Shown: positions 1-10,864 of the stretch, in pieces
Numbering within the stretch: position 1 is the stretch's first letter
How the letters are laid out: every line of letters begins with the position of its first letter
Origin: Haplomitrium mnioides
Taxonomy: Eukaryota > Marchantiophyta > Haplomitriopsida > Calobryales
DNA: 41,272 bases
Direction: 5' to 3'
NCBI GenBank assembly: GCA_049999725.1
Contig: JBNGIS010037740.1
Coordinates: 1 to 41,272, forward strand
Notes under the pieces: model-generated
Told to the model about the DNA's origin: nothing
Databases searched by the model: none
What the model saw: only the letters and a program-made list of their open reading frames with translations
Made by a program: the position numbers and the translations under genes

Positions 1-1068
1 AGGGGAGGCTCTTTCTTGGCCTTCAAATTCAGAAAATAGATCATAAGAGCCATGGCCTTCAAATTAAAAAAAGAGGGGAGCTATGGCCTTCAAAAGCCAT
101 GGCTTTCAAATTCAAAAAATAGAAGGGAGGCTCTTTCTTGGCCTTCAAATTCAGAAAATAGATCATAAGAGCCATGGCCTTCAAATGAAAAAAAGAGGAG
201 AGCTATGGCTTTCAGAAGCCATGGCTTTCAAATTCGAAAAATAGAAGGGAGGCTCTTTCTTTGCCTTCAAATTCCGAAAATAGATCATAAGAGCCATGGC
301 CTTCAAATTGAAAATAGAGGGGAGCCATGGCTATCAAATTCAAAGAATAAAGGGGAGGCTCTTTCTTGGCCTTCAATTTCAGAAAATAGATCATAAGAGC
401 CATGGCCTTCAAATTCATAATAGACGGGAACTATGGCCTTCAAATTAAAAAATAGAAGGGAACCATGGCCTTCAAATTCATTCAGGAAATAGAGGGGAGG
501 CTCTTTCTTGACCTTCAAATTCAAAAAATATATCATAAGAGCCATGGCCTTCAAATTAAAAATAGAGGGGAGCCATGGCCTTGAAAAGCCATGGCTTTCA
601 AATTCAAAAAAATAGAGGGAGGCTCTTTCTTGGCCTTCAAGTTCAAAAAATACATCATAAGAGCCATGGATTTCAAATTCAAAATAGAGGGGAGCCTTGG
701 CCTTCAAATTCATTCAGAAAATAGAGGGGAGGGTCTTTCTTTGCCTTCAAATTCAGAAAATAGATTATAAGAGCCATGCCCTTCAAAATCAAAATAGAGA
801 GGAGCCATGGCCTTCAGAAGCCAAGGCTTTCAAATTCAAAGAATAGAGGGGAGGCTCTTTCTTGGCTTTCAAATTCAGAAAATAAATCGTAATAGCCATG
901 GCCCTCAAATTAAAAATGGAATGGAGCCCATGGCCATCAAATTCAAAATGGAATGGAGCCATGGCCTTCAAATTCAAAATAGAGGGGAGCCATGGCCTTC
1001 AAATTCAAAATAGAAGGGAGACATGGCCTTCAAAAGCAGTGGCTTTCAAATTCAAAAAATAAAGGCAA
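1..1068. repeat. Tandem satellite with nested 35-bp subunits and a ~105-140-bp higher-order unit
   Basis: The landmark GGGAGGCTCTTTCTTGGCC recurs near 3, 125, 248, 353, 495, 618, 728 and 851, giving a unit of about 105 to 140 bp. Between landmarks runs a shorter subunit built on GAGCCATGGCCTTCAAATTC plus an A-rich AAATAGAGGGG tail. From about 890 to 1050 only the short subunit (about 35 bp) remains. Each subunit holds the palindrome GCCATGGC. Short open frames exist on both strands but are products of the repeat. No gene is seen. Confidence 0.93.
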
Positions 1069-1084
1069 TTACAAAAGCCATTAT

Positions 1085-2075
1085 ACTAAATGATACAAGA
1101 GTTGGATATGTATATATGGAGATAGCTACAACACTACAACACACCACTTTTCCCACCAAACTAAGCCAAGTTTTAGCATGAACACTTCACTACATTAGGC
1201 AAGAGCTAGATATCTATGCATGAAGACACTTTCAAAGATAACTATACTATATGATAAAAGAGTTAGATGTCTATATATGAACCTCAAGACAATAACAAAC
1301 ACCAATATACTACAAATAACAAACACCANNNNNNNNNNAAAGATGTCTATATATGAGCCTCAAGACAATAACAAACACCAATATAACAAATACCAATATA
1401 CTATCGTGATGCAAGAGCTAGATATATTAGTATTAGTATAAATACAAACATGATTGCCACTATATAAAAATTACTATAATATATGATACAAGAGTTAGAT
1501 AGCCATCTAGACATGTGTACTACTTATACAAGAGTTAGATATCTATATATGAAGACAATCACAAAGACATGTATACTACTTGATACAATAGTTTGATATC
1601 TACTACATGACACAAGAGCTAGATATCTATCTTTGAAGACTTTACAAAGACCATTAGACTTCATAATACCATAGGTCAATATTTTTGTATAAATACAATA
1701 TAAAGACAATTTGAAAACCTTGTAAGCTATATGAAACAAGAGTTAGATATATGTGTAAAAAGAGAACTACAAAGACCGCTATACTACATAATCCAAGAGA
1801 TTGATATCTATCTATGAAGATAACTACAAATACCACTATACTAGCTATAATACATTGATGCAAGAACTAGATATCTTTATATGAACACAACTACAAAAAG
1901 AAGTATACTCCATGATATAAGAGCTGGTAGTCTATGTATAGAGATAGTAAAACACACCACTATTCCAACCAAATCAAGCCTTCATTTTGCTACATGATGC
2001 TGAAGACAACTAAAAAGACCACTTTACTACATGATATAAGCCTTACAACAACTGCTACTATGAATAAGTAGCATG
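1085..2075. repeat. Second, diverged tandem repeat array (~65-75 bp units)
   Basis: Units share a pattern of ATGATACAAGAGTTAGATAT, then CTATATATGAAGAC, then ACTACAAAGACCACTATACTAC. Copies are recognisable near 1092, 1251, 1411, 1486, 1527, 1611, 1734, 1793, 1858 and 1912. They are much more diverged than the block to the left. The block is about 70 percent AT and has no supported coding sequence. Confidence 0.82.
1329..1338. other. Assembly gap (10 N)
   Basis: Ten N lie inside the second tandem array. The sequence just left of the gap (from about 1265) and just right of it (from about 1341) are near-identical copies of the same unit, differing by about one base over some 45. The gap is probably a collapsed or unmerged repeat and its true length is unknown. 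Confidence 0.97.
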
Positions 2076-2784
2076 CTATTCAAAACAAGAGCTATTTTAT
2101 TTTTGCAAAAATGTGACTTTTTCAAGTTTAAAATTGGAGAAAACGAGGGGACGTTTCAAAAAAATATATCCATGAGATTTTTTGGTTGATTTTTTATGAT
2201 TTCAATAAGCTTGATAGATCGAGAGAAAATATTTTTTTTGCAAAATTAAATGATATTATTAGTTTTTTTTTAAATGTTGAAAAATCTCAAAGTCAATGAA
2301 AAGTCTAAAAATTGTGTTTTGTTTTCACAAAAACTTGGATTTTAGATAGACTCCAATCCAATGCAAAAATTTCAAACAAACGTCAAAATTAAGTCATTTT
2401 GAAATAATATTTGTTACACAAACTTCATGCACAGATAGATATCATGCCACTACAATCTTATTTTTTGAAAAATAAACAAAAAAACTTGAGCAAAAGCCCA
2501 AACGAGCCACAAGCCATGGGAATCAGTTGGAGTTCCAAAGTAAAAAAGCTTCAAAAACCAAACCTTTGTGTGGAGATAGGAGCTCTATTTTAAATTCCAA
2601 GCAAGAAAGCGGCTTTCAATTCTTCTACAAAATCCATGTGCATGAAGGGTTAAGTAGTCATGTTTTACAAAGGTTCAACAATTCAAAAATGTCTACAAAG
2701 AAGTCAATGCTCAATTTTCAAAAAGTTAGAGCAACCAAACAAACACTGGGTTTAAAAATTTGCTTCAAAGTCTAAACACGCAAA

Positions 2785-3300
2785 GTGTTCCAAGTTTTGG
2801 ATCAGAGTCTTTGCGAACAAACGATTATGAGTTCATTACCAAATTTCTTGAACGCTTAAGGTTCTAAGTTCTTCACTCTACTCTTTGCACGTAGAAGGTT
2901 CAAAGTTTTGCATCAGAATCTATGCGTGAATAAGGCTCCAACTTCCATATCAAAGTCTGTTCACATATAGGGCTCCAAGTACTATATGAGAGTCAATGTT
3001 CCGCAACAAAGACTATGCTTGCAAAGGGTTTTGAGTTTTGTATCAGAGTCTATGTGCTCATGAGGTTTTGACTTTTGCATCTAGTCTCTGCGCGCATAGG
3101 GTTCCTAGCTCTAAATCAGAGTCTAGGTGCGCTAAAGGCTCCAAGTTTCGCAACAAACTCTATACACGCATAGGGTTTTGATTTCTAGATTGGAGTCTCT
3201 AAGTACATAGGGTTCCAAGTTCAACATCAGAGTCTAAGAGCACAAGAGGTTTCAAGTCTTCCATCAAAGTCAATGCTAGCAAAGGATTGAGTTGTTAAGG
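2785..3300. repeat. Palindromic minisatellite array M1 (about 45-bp unit)
   Basis: About a dozen units follow GGGTTCCAAGTTTTGCATCA, then GAGTCTATGCGCGCATA. A good copy of the core is GTCTCTGCGCGCATAGGGTT near 3083. Each unit is centred on an imperfect palindrome of the form CTATG-N4-CATAG. It lies downstream (minus strand) of the R1 transposase remnant and matches array M4 at 19515-19725. The stretch 3300-3964 to its right holds only diverged R sequence with no frame I can support. Confidence 0.85.
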
Positions 3301-3964
3301 TGGGCGTATGGTTAAGCAATCCCAAAGATCCATGCCAAAAGATTCAGTACCTAAAACATTGAAATGCTTCTAGCCAACAGTCAAGTAGAAAAGAATGATA
3401 AGAATCAATAAGCAATGATTTATATTAAGACGTTCAAGATCGTATATAAATTTGTATCAACAACAAGAAATTTCTTAAATAAAATACTCAAACACTTTCC
3501 AAAATATACAAACTTAAAATTACAACATAATTTGAAAGTATGCTATAAACAATATGGTAGAGAAGCATTTATTTAAAATACAAAATTGTAGATAGCTTTA
3601 GCCACTCGTATTGATTTCTTTGGATTTAGCTTTAGAAGATTCATCAAGATTCTCACAATGTCCTTCAATGTTGATGACAGTGATTGATTCTCTTTCAAAA
3701 CACTTCTGAATTGATTGCTTTGTATCTTCCATATTCAAATAGATTTGGTTTAATGGTAGCTATAGTTGTTTTCTTCAATTGGTTTTTTGAGTGAGAAGAA
3801 CATCCAAAGAGAGAACTGTGATGGATGTTATATCAAGTAAATTGGTATGTAATTTGGATTTGCTATTTCCTTTTGTAGCTTCTATTTTGTTTTTGGAAAG
3901 TATTGTTCAAAAAATGCATCGTTAGTATTGCAAGGAATTCATAGAACACGTATTTGTTTTGTGC

Positions 3965-4357
3965 TCAAAGGTTCTTCTTCATCAAATGACAAACTTTGAG
4001 TACTTTGGCAATCCAAAATGGTCTACCCTTTGGATCAAGTAATGCAGCAATACAAATAAACAGTTTGGCTTTCACATCATATAAGTTCTCAAATTTGTGT
4101 CCGTATATTGTTTGATGTGAAGTGGTTACTTCTTGCGGCCTAGATGCTCTATAATAGATTGCTTGATGTGTAGAAGCATACATTCTACTGAGACCTACAT
4201 GAACTTGAGAGGCTACACTAATATTTTGATAATCATTACAAGTGTTTGGAGATTGTGAAGCTGGAAGCGTAAATTTTGTTTCAAGTCCTCATCTTTTTCT
4301 TTCAATGATGTACACCACAATCTCTTATTGGGCAAGGAGAAAGTCATTCCACCGGTG
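3965..4357 (-). pseudogene. C-terminal part of R1 transposase, cut off by an insertion
   Basis: Reading leftward, the frame passes NDFLLAQ, EIVVYIIE, RASRPQEVTTSH and ends with RPFWIAKVLKV near 3993-4028. R2 encodes the matching WNEFFLAQ, IASYIIE, ASRPREE and PFWIAKVTKI. A PFW(I/L)(A/G)KV stretch near the C-terminus is what I recall for DUF7869-type transposases, where it looks BAH/Tudor-like. The upstream part of the same reading frame resumes at 7249, on the far side of the 2881-bp insertion. Internal stops show it is dead. Confidence 0.6.
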
Positions 4358-4362
4358 AATAT
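4358..4362. repeat. Left target-site duplication AATAT
   Basis: AATAT lies immediately left of the TG that opens the 4363-7243 insertion and is repeated immediately right of its closing CA (7244-7248). Joining the flanks at one AATAT restores an alignment with uninterrupted R2 around 20480-20505. Confidence 0.88.
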
Positions 4363-7243
4363 TGTGAGAGTACACTTCAGGGGTAAGAAATGGAAAATGA
4401 TCTAAAGATAGCTGAAGTGTGACTAAAGATGGTTTAGGAAGGTGATGGGGCTGAAGAAGGGAGTAATCCAGTCCTATCAAGAGGATTGTTGTGTTTTTTT
4501 GTTGTTTGTTTTGTTGTGTTGTGATAACTTTGTCCTGTTGCAGGGGAAGTGACAAGGGCAGGGTCAAATAAGAGCATTTGTAGTTGGGTACTGAATATTG
4601 TTTATTTATTTATTTTTATTAAATAGGAAGTTGTTGTTTGAAAGAGTTAAGGAAATGTTATGTAGCCAAGGTAAGGAATTGATCCGCGTGGGATTCTGTG
4701 AATCTGAAGAACGTCGGATGATTGCACGAAGGAATTATTAATGACAAATTGGTTCTTATGTGTGACAAGCTGAATTGTTAGCAGGATTGAGGTTGCGATT
4801 GTTGTAGAAGGGATCAGTTAGTTGCGGTGGAGATTTCGGCAGAAATATCTATGCTGTGCGGAGCTCTTTGGAAGGTTCTTCCGCCAAAGATACAGTTGGA
4901 GAAAGCTTTCTGGGGAATGTCGCCATCGAAGAGTTGTTGTGATGAAGAAGATCTCTGTGAGATATGATATGAGGCATAATATGTTTTTACGATGAGGTTC
5001 ACCTGCGAGAATTTCCACTTGCGAAGAAAGCGTTTCTGTTTGGAAGGAAAAATTGGCCTTTGCGGGGAAGAAATCTCGGGTGGATTGCTTAATTCAGAGC
5101 AAGAAATTCTTTAAGAAGTGAAAATCAGAGTAGGAGGAGCTGTGCCGTGAAATTCATTAAGAAGGGAAATCAAGCGATGACAGAAGAATCGTAATGGAAT
5201 TGGCGCAGCAGGAGAGGAGTGAAGACTTGGAGATGTGATCTGCAGGTTACGATGGGTCCGTGGTCCGTGGTTCCGTTATTCCGAGGTTACGAAGAGATTA
5301 CGACGGGTCCGTGGTTCCGTGGTTCCGTTATTCCGAGGTTACGAAGAGATTACGATGGGTCCGTGGTTCCGTGGTTCCGTTATTCCGAGGTTACGAAGAG
5401 GTTACGACGGGGAAATGGGTCCGTTGTTCCGAAGTGGTTTCGTTGTTATGTTGCTACGACGAGTCCGCTGTTCTTATATCAAGTGTCTGTAGTTACATAG
5501 AAAGGAGCGGAAGGGAACCTTCCTAAGTGGGGAACCCTACTTAAGTTGGTTCCGATCAGCCTTCCTAAGTGGGGAGACTAGTTAAAATGGTTCCGTGTGG
5601 GTATCCGTAGTGGGGAACCCCACTTAAGAGGGATCCGATGTGGGGAACTGTGAAGGAATATGTATCAGATATGGAGCGACGGGGAGATAAGGAAGATTGA
5701 AGCGGATGATTTCAAAAGATCAAATTAATCTTTCCGGATAGTTCTGTGAGGAGAGGAGTCCCGTAGAGGAAGATCCTTGCGTGGCATTCTTCGGCTGACC
5801 ATTTACTGGCTGTGATGAAGAGTTTTTCTAACGAGAGATTGATTGTCAGTGTAAATTGTTGTGTGATGTGTAGGAATCAAGTTGAAGAAGAGGAATTCGC
5901 GAATGATCGAGCTCTGCAACGAAGGAGTTCTGATTCGAAGGAGCACATTCTGCATCGTTTGTATAAGAAGAGTTTCGTGTGGGAGTTATTCGGCGTTCTT
6001 ATAACAAAAGAATGGGATGTTTGTGACAAGGAGAAGTGTGAATGGTTCCTATATCAAGCGAGGCAAAGAAAGGGAGGAACAAGTGGTCGAAGCATTGAGA
6101 TGTCGTCGATACGGTTCTCAGTCAAAGTGCGCAGAAGATGTTGGAAAGTTAGTAAGTTAGTGAGAGAGGTTGACTCTCTTCATAAGAGTTATTGATAGTT
6201 TTTGTTCTAATGACGAGGGGAGTTAGAGTTAGTTTGTTGTGCTCTGAAGGAGAAGTCTAAAGGGAAGAAGTTTACAGGGGTGAACCAGGGAATTCTGGTT
6301 CATTTCAAGAAACCGAGGAGGCTCGTGATTAGGAGCGTGTGGTAAAAAGGATTGTCTTTAGCAAGATAGATAGAGTAGTGTAGTTAGAATTGTGTAATTA
6401 GCTAGGCTAGTGTTAGTAGTAATTACATGAATTAGTTTTTCTTACTAGCAGTAGTTACATTACTATAGTTAGTTGTTGAGTTAGTTGTTAGGTAGAGTTA
6501 GTTGCGAGGAAGCATAAGGCCAGTAGGCTGGCTGCATTTCCTCGGGGATGGACATGAATGTATCATTTTATTCTCTTCATTCTATAAAGTTTCGATTTTT
6601 CTTTTGAAGAGCCCCATGTTGTTTGAGTACTGGTGCCAGCTATATTTGAGAACATTTGATGAGATCAGACGTGGAATGTGATTGTGGATGAAGAATCAGC
6701 AATCTGTGCGGTGATCAAGAGTGAGAGACAAGTCGAATAGTGTGAAGGGCATGCCATGGGAGTACATGGGTGGCTTCCTTATTCTGGTTTTGTGGTCCTT
6801 TTGATTTCTAAATAGTTTGGTGAATTGGTCTATGAGAGTGTACCAACGAAGAGTGTGTAGGCAGAGTGGAGGCTGCATTTAAATTTCATATGCTAATTTA
6901 AGTGTGAAGGCATTCTTTTTCCTAAACTTAAAGTCTGTTGGTTGATGCATTCGGTAGATTAATTTGGCTGATCTAAAAATGATGCATTAGATTCCAGAAT
7001 TAGTAGGTGGTAACGAGTAGCAGGCAGAGGTTTGCTGGTCATTGTAGAAGTTGAGAGTGAAAGGTGAGATTAAGTTGGATCAGGTCCAGGAAGGACTGAT
7101 CTGGGAGGTTTTGGGTTCAGTTTTCCTTTAAAAGCTGAAAGTGACAGAAAATCATAAAGACAGTACAGAAATGCCTTACTCCATGTGGGTTCGATACATT
7201 ATCAACGTAGTTTGATTTGGATACTCCAAAGAGGGCTGCAACA
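4363..7243 (+). mobile_element. 2881-bp TG...CA insertion, probable solo LTR of a large retrotransposon
   Basis: The insert opens with TGTGAGAG, ends with GGGCTGCAACA, and is flanked by the duplicated pentamer AATAT, the hallmark of an LTR retrotransposon integrase. Its composition differs from the host repeat, being richer in G on the plus strand. I find no pair of repeated ends and no gag or pol frame, so a single very long LTR is the simplest reading; a LARD-like non-autonomous element is the alternative. TTCTATAAAG near 6580 could be its TATA box. Frames such as 5812-6195 have no recognisable domain. Orientation is assigned only from that TATA-like site and is weak. Confidence 0.72.
5252..5460. 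repeat. 52-bp tandem repeat, three copies plus a degraded fourth
   Basis: GGGTCCGTGGTTCCG restarts at 5254, 5305 and 5357 and each unit continues through TTATTCCGAGGTTACGAAGAG. A diverged partial unit follows at about 5409. It lies inside the putative solo LTR. Just downstream (5520-5650) short inverted motifs AGTGGGG and CCCCACT recur three times around AA. Confidence 0.9.
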
Positions 7244-7248
7244 AATAT
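7244..7248. repeat. Right target-site duplication AATAT
   Basis: Second copy of the pentamer generated by the 4363-7243 insertion. R1 coding homology resumes directly after it. Confidence 0.88.
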
Positions 7249-8070
7249 CAAAACCTATAAATAACTTGTAGCAATTCTCACTCATGTTATCTTTAATTGC
7301 AAAGACCACTTTCTCAGCATCAACTTCTCTTGCTTCTTTTTTAGGTCGCTTAATTTCATAATATGCCTTTAGAGGGATCAACATTGTACTTAGAATTTCC
7401 CTATTTGCTTCAAGTAGAAACTTGAGTTAACAAATACCATTTGGAGGTAACCAAAATTTATCTGTTGAAAATTGTTTGCTCCAAATCTTTGCCTTTGAAT
7501 CACTAACTTGAACTTGAACTGTTGATTGAAGGCAATATCATCTATCTTTTGAACTATGAAGAAACATTGTTGCAAAAACAACTTTAAATCCCAAGTCTTC
7601 AGTAGAAGACTTACTTGTGGTTTAGGATTATAAGACAATTGTAGTGTCTTGCTAAGACTCATTATCATAAAAGTCTTCATCATTGGAAATCGTTTTTGGC
7701 AATCAAAAGACTAGGATTTCCAAATAAAATGGAATTCTTATTATCTTGTGTTGCATTATTGAGCTGAAGATATAAGGTAGGAGGTAGCGGCCGTGGAAAC
7801 TCACATAGTATTTTATTGAGCACTGTAATGGTCAAATTGGAGTCACTTCTCAAGTTTTAGTAGGTTAAGAAGACTCTTAAAGAAATAGTATAGATGAAAA
7901 TTAATACACCAACATTATGCACACCCACCAAACAATCTTTATCGATGATTTTTGGTGGTGAAAGCCAGTGTGAAATTGTTGTTTTCTTTTGATCCATGCC
8001 ATTAATCACAATCCCCAAGTACTTTTGACCATCGACATACCATTTTCTTCAATGTTTTGTAAGTTTTGTT
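7249..8070 (-). pseudogene. Catalytic-core remnant of R1 DUF7869-type transposase
   Basis: On the minus strand this reads YLGIVINGMDQKKTT (7987-8025), then IIDKDCLVGVHNVG, then LPPTLYLQLNNATQDNKN (7741-7795), then FNQQFKFKLV (about 7510-7540) and VVFAIKDNMSENCYK (7260-7310). The DGMDQ and LQLDN..(R/Q)(D/E)NKN signatures are those I associate with DUF7869 transposase-like proteins. The two acidic positions are candidate members of a catalytic triad; here the second reads LNN instead of LDN. Compared with R2, about 80 bp near 7685 are missing, which removes the HTHxQIDQ segment. Several in-frame stops. The stretch is continuous with the C-terminal part at 3965-4357 once the insertion is removed. 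Confidence 0.7.
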
Positions 8071-8289
8071 CTTTCTTTCATTTGTTGGCTACGATGAAGA
8101 AACAATTGGCAATTATATTTGACTTCATCACATAAAAATATATAAATAATTGTGTGAAACATATCTTGATGTTGAGAATTTTAAGATTTAACTTCACACA
8201 CAAAGAATATTCAATCCAACACAAAAAACAACTTTTGAGTGAACATAGCTAAAATGATAAACAACGATTCAAAGTCTCGTTTTTACTCT

Positions 8290-8990
8290 AAACACACATA
8301 AGATTTAAAAAAAAAAATAACAAAAGGTAGGTGATCTTAGAGCAACAAATAACACTAACAATTCCTAAAGTTGTTGTGACTCTACATGCGTTTGAGATTC
8401 TAAAAGAGAAAAGCAAAACCTTTACGCTCGTAAGGTCACAAACAAGAACTACAATTGCTACGCTCACTTTGACTCTATGTGCGCTAAGGATTCAAAGAAA
8501 CAACAACAAAACCTATGCCCACATAGGGTCAAAAACAACAACATCAATTCTTTAGCTTGATTTTACTACAGTTACCCTTGGAATCAAAAGAAACAATAAC
8601 AAAACCTTTGCACGCATAGGGTTACAAACAACAACAATGACTTCTCATCTTGATTTTTCTCTAGGTGTGCCTTGAATTGAAACCAACAATAGCAAATCCT
8701 ATGTCTATATAGAGTCAGAAACAACAACAAGAACAATTCTTATGTTGTCTTTGACTCTCAACATGTATAGGATTTAAAAAAATAACAAACCCTATGTATA
8801 TATAGAGTATTTGATAACAACAACAATTCATAGGTTTTTTTTTTTTACTCTAGACACGTCTACAATTCAAGTGCGCATAGGGTTACAAAGAACAACAACA
8901 TCTTCCGAACTAACTTTGACTCTAGTCAATTCTAGACTCACATCTTTCATCCAATGAGTTCTTCAAGCATTAGCTCTTCAAAGTGTGCTT
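8290..8990. repeat. Palindromic minisatellite array M2 inside the R1 gene
   Basis: Cores such as CCTATGCCCACATAGGG (near 8513), CTTTGCACGCATAGGGTT (near 8608) and CTATGTCTATATAGAG (near 8700) recur about every 65-75 bp, separated by AACAACAACA-rich spacers. The array separates the CxxC-containing middle part of the transposase from its catalytic core, so it sits where an intron would be. No open frame crosses it. R2 has only unrelated AT-rich sequence at the same place (21345-21655). Confidence 0.8.
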
Positions 8991-8999
8991 AATAAATGA

Positions 9000-10770
9000 A
9001 GTTTTCAAACAAAAAATAAGAAGAGCATCATAGCAACCTTTGATTTCATAGGCTAAAGCAATTGCTAACTTTGTCGGACTCCAAAATAGATTTCTCTTGC
9101 ATCTATTTAATTTCTTTGCATGTTTCACAAATAGCAAATCTATTGCAATTTGGAATTTTTACATTTGGAAAATGCATTCTCCAATGTTTTGTAAAACCAG
9201 AAAATTAAAAAATGCAATTGGGATCTTTCTCTATCAAATGAGTTGTACAATAGTAATAAACTTCTCATTTGGCAAGATTATCCAACAAATTATAAACTTT
9301 GTGAGTTGGCATGCTCTCATAGTGTTTTTGAAAAAACATTGTCCATCCACTCATGCATGAATATTCCTTTGGCAGATAAATCTCTATTTCCAAAAGTGCC
9401 TCTAGGATCTGCGTTCTTGAGATTTTATATCCTTTGGATTCTTTTGTTCACTACGGATAATATTAACTTGAAGGTTGTTCTAAATACAACTGCACTACTA
9501 AGCAGAGTAAGTCAATTGTCAAGGTTGGAATCTTTTCTTGGTATTCCTATAGCAACATAATATCTCGATTCTTCATGTTTTGTTGAAAGTGTGTTTCTCT
9601 TGCAACTCTTAAAAAATATGTCCTACACAACGACAAAAATTTATTTTGGCAACATAAAATTCTCCTTAGTTTCAAAGTTGATATTAGATCAAGAATTTTC
9701 TTTGTAAAGCTCTCTTCATGATGGACTTTTGGCAATCAATTATCATGTAAAGGATTTACCCGTTTGAGTTTTGGCCCATACATAGAACTCTTATGTTTGG
9801 CTGGTCGATTGGGTCTATATGCAAATTCATCCATTGGAGATAAAGCATTGTCTTCAAGATCGTGTGCATCATTGGAAATATTTTTCGTTCTCTAGAAATG
9901 CTTTTTCAGTCTCGGTAAACAAGTTTGAGTTGTAGTAGAACTCGACCAAGTTGAAACAGAATCTTCACCAAAATCTTGAGCAAAAAAAAATTGTTTTTTC
10001 CAAAACAATCAAAGCCCTTGGTGATAGCTCCAAAGAAATATTTAGTAACTTAGATTCCTTGCTTGAATCATTACCTAAACTATTATCTAATGATTCTCCC
10101 AAACACTTTCCGTTTCCATAAGACCTTGCATTCTTGGTTTGAAGTCCAACTTGTGTAGAATTCCTTTGTCGATTGAATGTTGCCAATGGTGATAGTGTTC
10201 CACATTCAAAATTGAAGTAATCATCTGATTCCGTGCTTTTAGTCCTTTGAAGAAATTATATTTGAATCTTGGACTTTGTCGTCTTCATATGTGTTGCTGA
10301 CAAAGAAACCTTCACAATGTTTTGATAATTGATTTCAACGCTAAGTAGTTGACTTCAAGATGTATTTCTTGTTCTTGAATCTCAAAGTAGGAGCTCAGGT
10401 TTGGTTTAAATGAAGTTTTGTTGGAGCATCCAACCCAACACGCGTGTTAGTCCTCATGTTTTGAAAATCTTCAGAAGGAGTTAACTTTGATCACTTGATC
10501 AACATGTTTTTTCCTATGCATGCATAAGGTTGAGTCTTGGATTCTATGTATACATAGGGTTCAATCAGTGAAGCTATGTGCTCATAGGGCTCATTCATAG
10601 GATCTTCATTTATTGACGTATCTTTTTCAACAAGTGGTATGTTTTTGGCCAAAATACTAGCCATCGCACTTGATGCTCTTGGTGCGCAATACCTCCTTCC
10701 TTAAAATGACAAGTTGAATATATCTTCAGTTGTTGTCCAAAAGTAGCACTATTTTGAAACATGAATCTTG
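9000..10770 (-). pseudogene. N-terminal and CxxC region of R1 transposase
   Basis: Minus-strand order: repeats of the form EPYEHI / EPYVYI / QPYACI (10510-10610); LGNDSSKESKLLNISLELSP and LEKTIFF (9990-10080); TTTQTCLPRLKKHF (about 9900-9945); DNALSPMDEF (about 9830); TLTIDLLCL; YNLLDNLAK (about 9270-9300); MHFPNVKIPNCNRF followed by ICETCKE (9110-9180). R2 encodes the same blocks (NEILGNDSQSQ, CLPKLKKNF, YNLLDNFTKWEVYDYYTT, HFPNVKIPKCSRF). The FPNVKxPK..RF.xC..C pattern is typical of the zinc-binding part of DUF7869-type transposases as I know them. Stops and shifts break the frame repeatedly, so no start codon is assigned. Confidence 0.65.
10505..10610. repeat. Palindromic minisatellite array M3 (short)
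   Basis: Three cores in a row: CCTATGCATGCATAAGG, TCTATGTATACATAGGG and GCTATGTGCTCATAGGG. Unlike the other arrays this one stays open on the minus strand and encodes a repeated xPYxxI motif, so here the minisatellite may have been part of the protein. R2 has the equivalent at 23275-23370 (M5). Confidence 0.75.
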
Positions 10771-10864
10771 AAATTCTAATTGCTTCTTGCCTCTTAACAC
10801 TCCTGCCATTTAAAAATACAAATAAAAAAGTAAAAAAATTTGAATGATTTAAACAAATAATCCC

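Larger units (their letters stand above)
2130..10780 (-). mobile_element. Element R1: decayed DNA transposon-like unit encoding a DUF7869-type transposase
   Basis: The block is homologous, piece by piece and in the same order, to 19320-23560 (R2). Matching points include 2150-2310 with 19345-19515, 3965-4357 with 19930-20490, 7249-8070 with 20500-21330, 9100-9960 with 21900-22760 and 10600-10780 with 23340-23555. Coding remnants read on the minus strand: N-terminal part 9000-10770, catalytic core 7249-8070, C-terminal part 3965-4357. A 2881-bp insertion splits core from C-terminus. Three arrays of a palindromic minisatellite sit inside. Terminal inverted repeats and a target duplication were not found, so both outer limits are homology limits and not proven ends. 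The gene is dead: many stops and frameshifts. Confidence 0.75.

Noticed and set aside
205-1013. Several open frames on both strands in the left satellite
   Set aside because: They repeat the satellite unit in every frame and have no domain; product of a stop-poor tandem repeat.
5219-5526. Three overlapping plus-strand frames
   Set aside because: 52-bp repeat is read in all three frames; tandem-repeat artefact.
5812-6195. 127-codon frame in the 2881-bp insertion
   Set aside because: No recognisable domain and no second copy; kept out as unsupported.
4363-7243. Reading the 2881-bp insert as a full retrotransposon
   Set aside because: No repeated ends, no primer-binding site behind an LTR and no gag-pol motif were found.
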